NCBI GenBank assembly: GCA_008501785.1 | Contig: QQUD01000154.1 | Span: 1 to 5,822 of the forward strand | Direction: 5' to 3' | DNA from: Chloroflexota bacterium | GTDB taxonomy: Bacteria; Chloroflexota; Anaerolineae; Promineifilales; Promineifilaceae | Length of the DNA stretch: 5,822 bases | Shown here: positions 5,443-5,822 of the stretch, one piece after another | Layout: each line of letters begins with the position of its first letter | Position numbering within the stretch: the first letter of the stretch is position 1 | Translations under genes and position numbers: made by a program | Notes under the pieces: generated by a model | What the model was told of the DNA's origin: nothing | Database searches by the model: none | The model's input: the letters and a program-made list of their open reading frames with translations, nothing else

Positions 5443-5822
5443 ATGAGCAATTTAAACCCAAACATCCCGTCTACAGAACTTTCACGGCTAATGACAACGG
5501 CCGTTTCCCGTCAAAAAGAGTTTCAGCTCAAACTACTCACGCCACAGCTATTGCTGCGCGTTATCCTCGACGAAAAAGAGGCAGCCGCGCATAAAATATT
5601 GCAACAGCTGCAAAAACAGCGCGGGTTTGATTGGAACGATTTAGAGCGTCGTGTCGATTTAATGACGCACCACACCAAAGGCCAAGACGCAAAATTCTAT
5701 TTCACAGACGATTTTGGCAAGGACACGCCCTTAGCAAACGAAATGCTGGTTGTGATCGATGAAGGGCGAACAATTGCTCAGGCCCGTGAAGAGCTAAAAG
5801 GAGGCAGTTGTCACGCGCTGGC
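5443..5822 (+). CDS. Clp N-domain protein (ClpC/ClpB-like), C-terminally truncated by window edge
   Basis: The open frame starts at ATG 5443 and leaves the window after 126 codons. The visible part looks like the double Clp_N repeat that heads ClpA/ClpB/ClpC ATPases and binds substrates or adaptors. The first repeat is about residues 11-57 (SRLMTTAVSRQKEF, LLTPQLLLRVILDEKEAAAHKILQQL). The second is about residues 95-126 (TPLANEMLVVIDEGRTIAQA, ending GGSCHALA), which matches the usual TP-x-x-x-x-VL-x-x-A and G-x-x-HLL layout. No AAA+ module is in view, so a full Clp ATPase and a stand-alone Clp_N protein cannot be told apart. No clear Shine-Dalgarno sequence precedes the ATG, and an in-frame TTG at 5404 is a possible but less attractive start. 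The gene is divergent from the histidine kinase with a 212-bp gap. A role in protein quality control is inferred from the domain only. Confidence 0.8.
   Translation, partial: MSNLNPNIPSTELSRLMTTAVSRQKEFQLKLLTPQLLLRVILDEKEAAAHKILQQLQKQRGFDWNDLERRVDLMTHHTKGQDAKFYFTDDFGKDTPLANEMLVVIDEGRTIAQAREELKGGSCHAL

Larger units (their letters stand above)
741..5504. repeat. Highly iterated palindrome ACGGCCGT (nine dispersed copies)
   Basis: Exact copies of the 8-bp palindrome ACGGCCGT begin at 741, 1449, 2225, 3082, 3796, 4106, 4316, 4974 and 5497. About 0.1 would be expected by chance in a window of this length. Eight of the nine extend to ACGGCCGTT on the plus strand, and four are the full 10-bp palindrome AACGGCCGTT (3081, 3795, 4973, 5496). 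All nine lie inside genes, in five different genes. They encode only Thr-Ala-Val or (Asn/Asp)-Gly-Arg in the sense frame. The pattern is analogous to the HIP1 octamer (GCGATCGC) of cyanobacteria. Its function is unknown. Confidence 0.85.

Overview
The window reads as a chromosomal housekeeping region from a bacterium of moderate GC content. It is most likely a member of the Chloroflexota, of Anaerolineae/Ardenticatenia type. That assignment is an inference from the style of several proteins (a small Gly-rich membrane protein starting MDYGDLLKRSW, a ClpC-like N-domain protein, a PAS histidine kinase with an HDLRSPL H-box) and from a strongly over-represented palindrome, ACGGCCGT. No rRNA, tRNA, insertion sequence, CRISPR array or phage gene was seen.

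Layout. Positions 1-416 (minus) hold the N-terminal part of an unrecognised membrane protein that runs off the left edge. Its leader carries a seven-unit heptamer tandem repeat (441-489). GMP synthase (guaA, 555-2123, minus) follows. It is separated by an 86-bp gap, mostly filled by a 22-bp-stem inverted repeat, from xanthine phosphoribosyltransferase (xpt, 2210-2782, minus). A divergent control region (2783-3051) contains a near-consensus sigma70-type promoter that drives a trans-polyprenyl diphosphate synthase (3052-3990, plus). A PAS histidine kinase (4019-5230, minus) converges on it with only 28 bp between the stop codons, and a terminator-like hairpin for the synthase lies inside the kinase's 3' end. 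A 212-bp divergent intergenic region leads to a partial Clp N-domain protein (5443-5822, plus) that runs off the right edge.

How the genes work together. xpt and guaA form a purine-salvage pair: Xpt converts xanthine to XMP and GuaA aminates XMP to GMP, so the two catalyse consecutive steps. The polyprenyl synthase probably supplies the isoprenoid tail of a respiratory quinone or a lipid carrier. The histidine kinase has no response regulator in view. The Clp-like protein probably belongs to protein quality control. I see no obvious new multi-gene system. The most noteworthy signals are sequence-level: nine copies of an 8-bp palindrome in 5.8 kb, the wobble-preserving hairpin before guaA, the heptamer array, and a promoter that shows the synthase begins later than its longest open frame.
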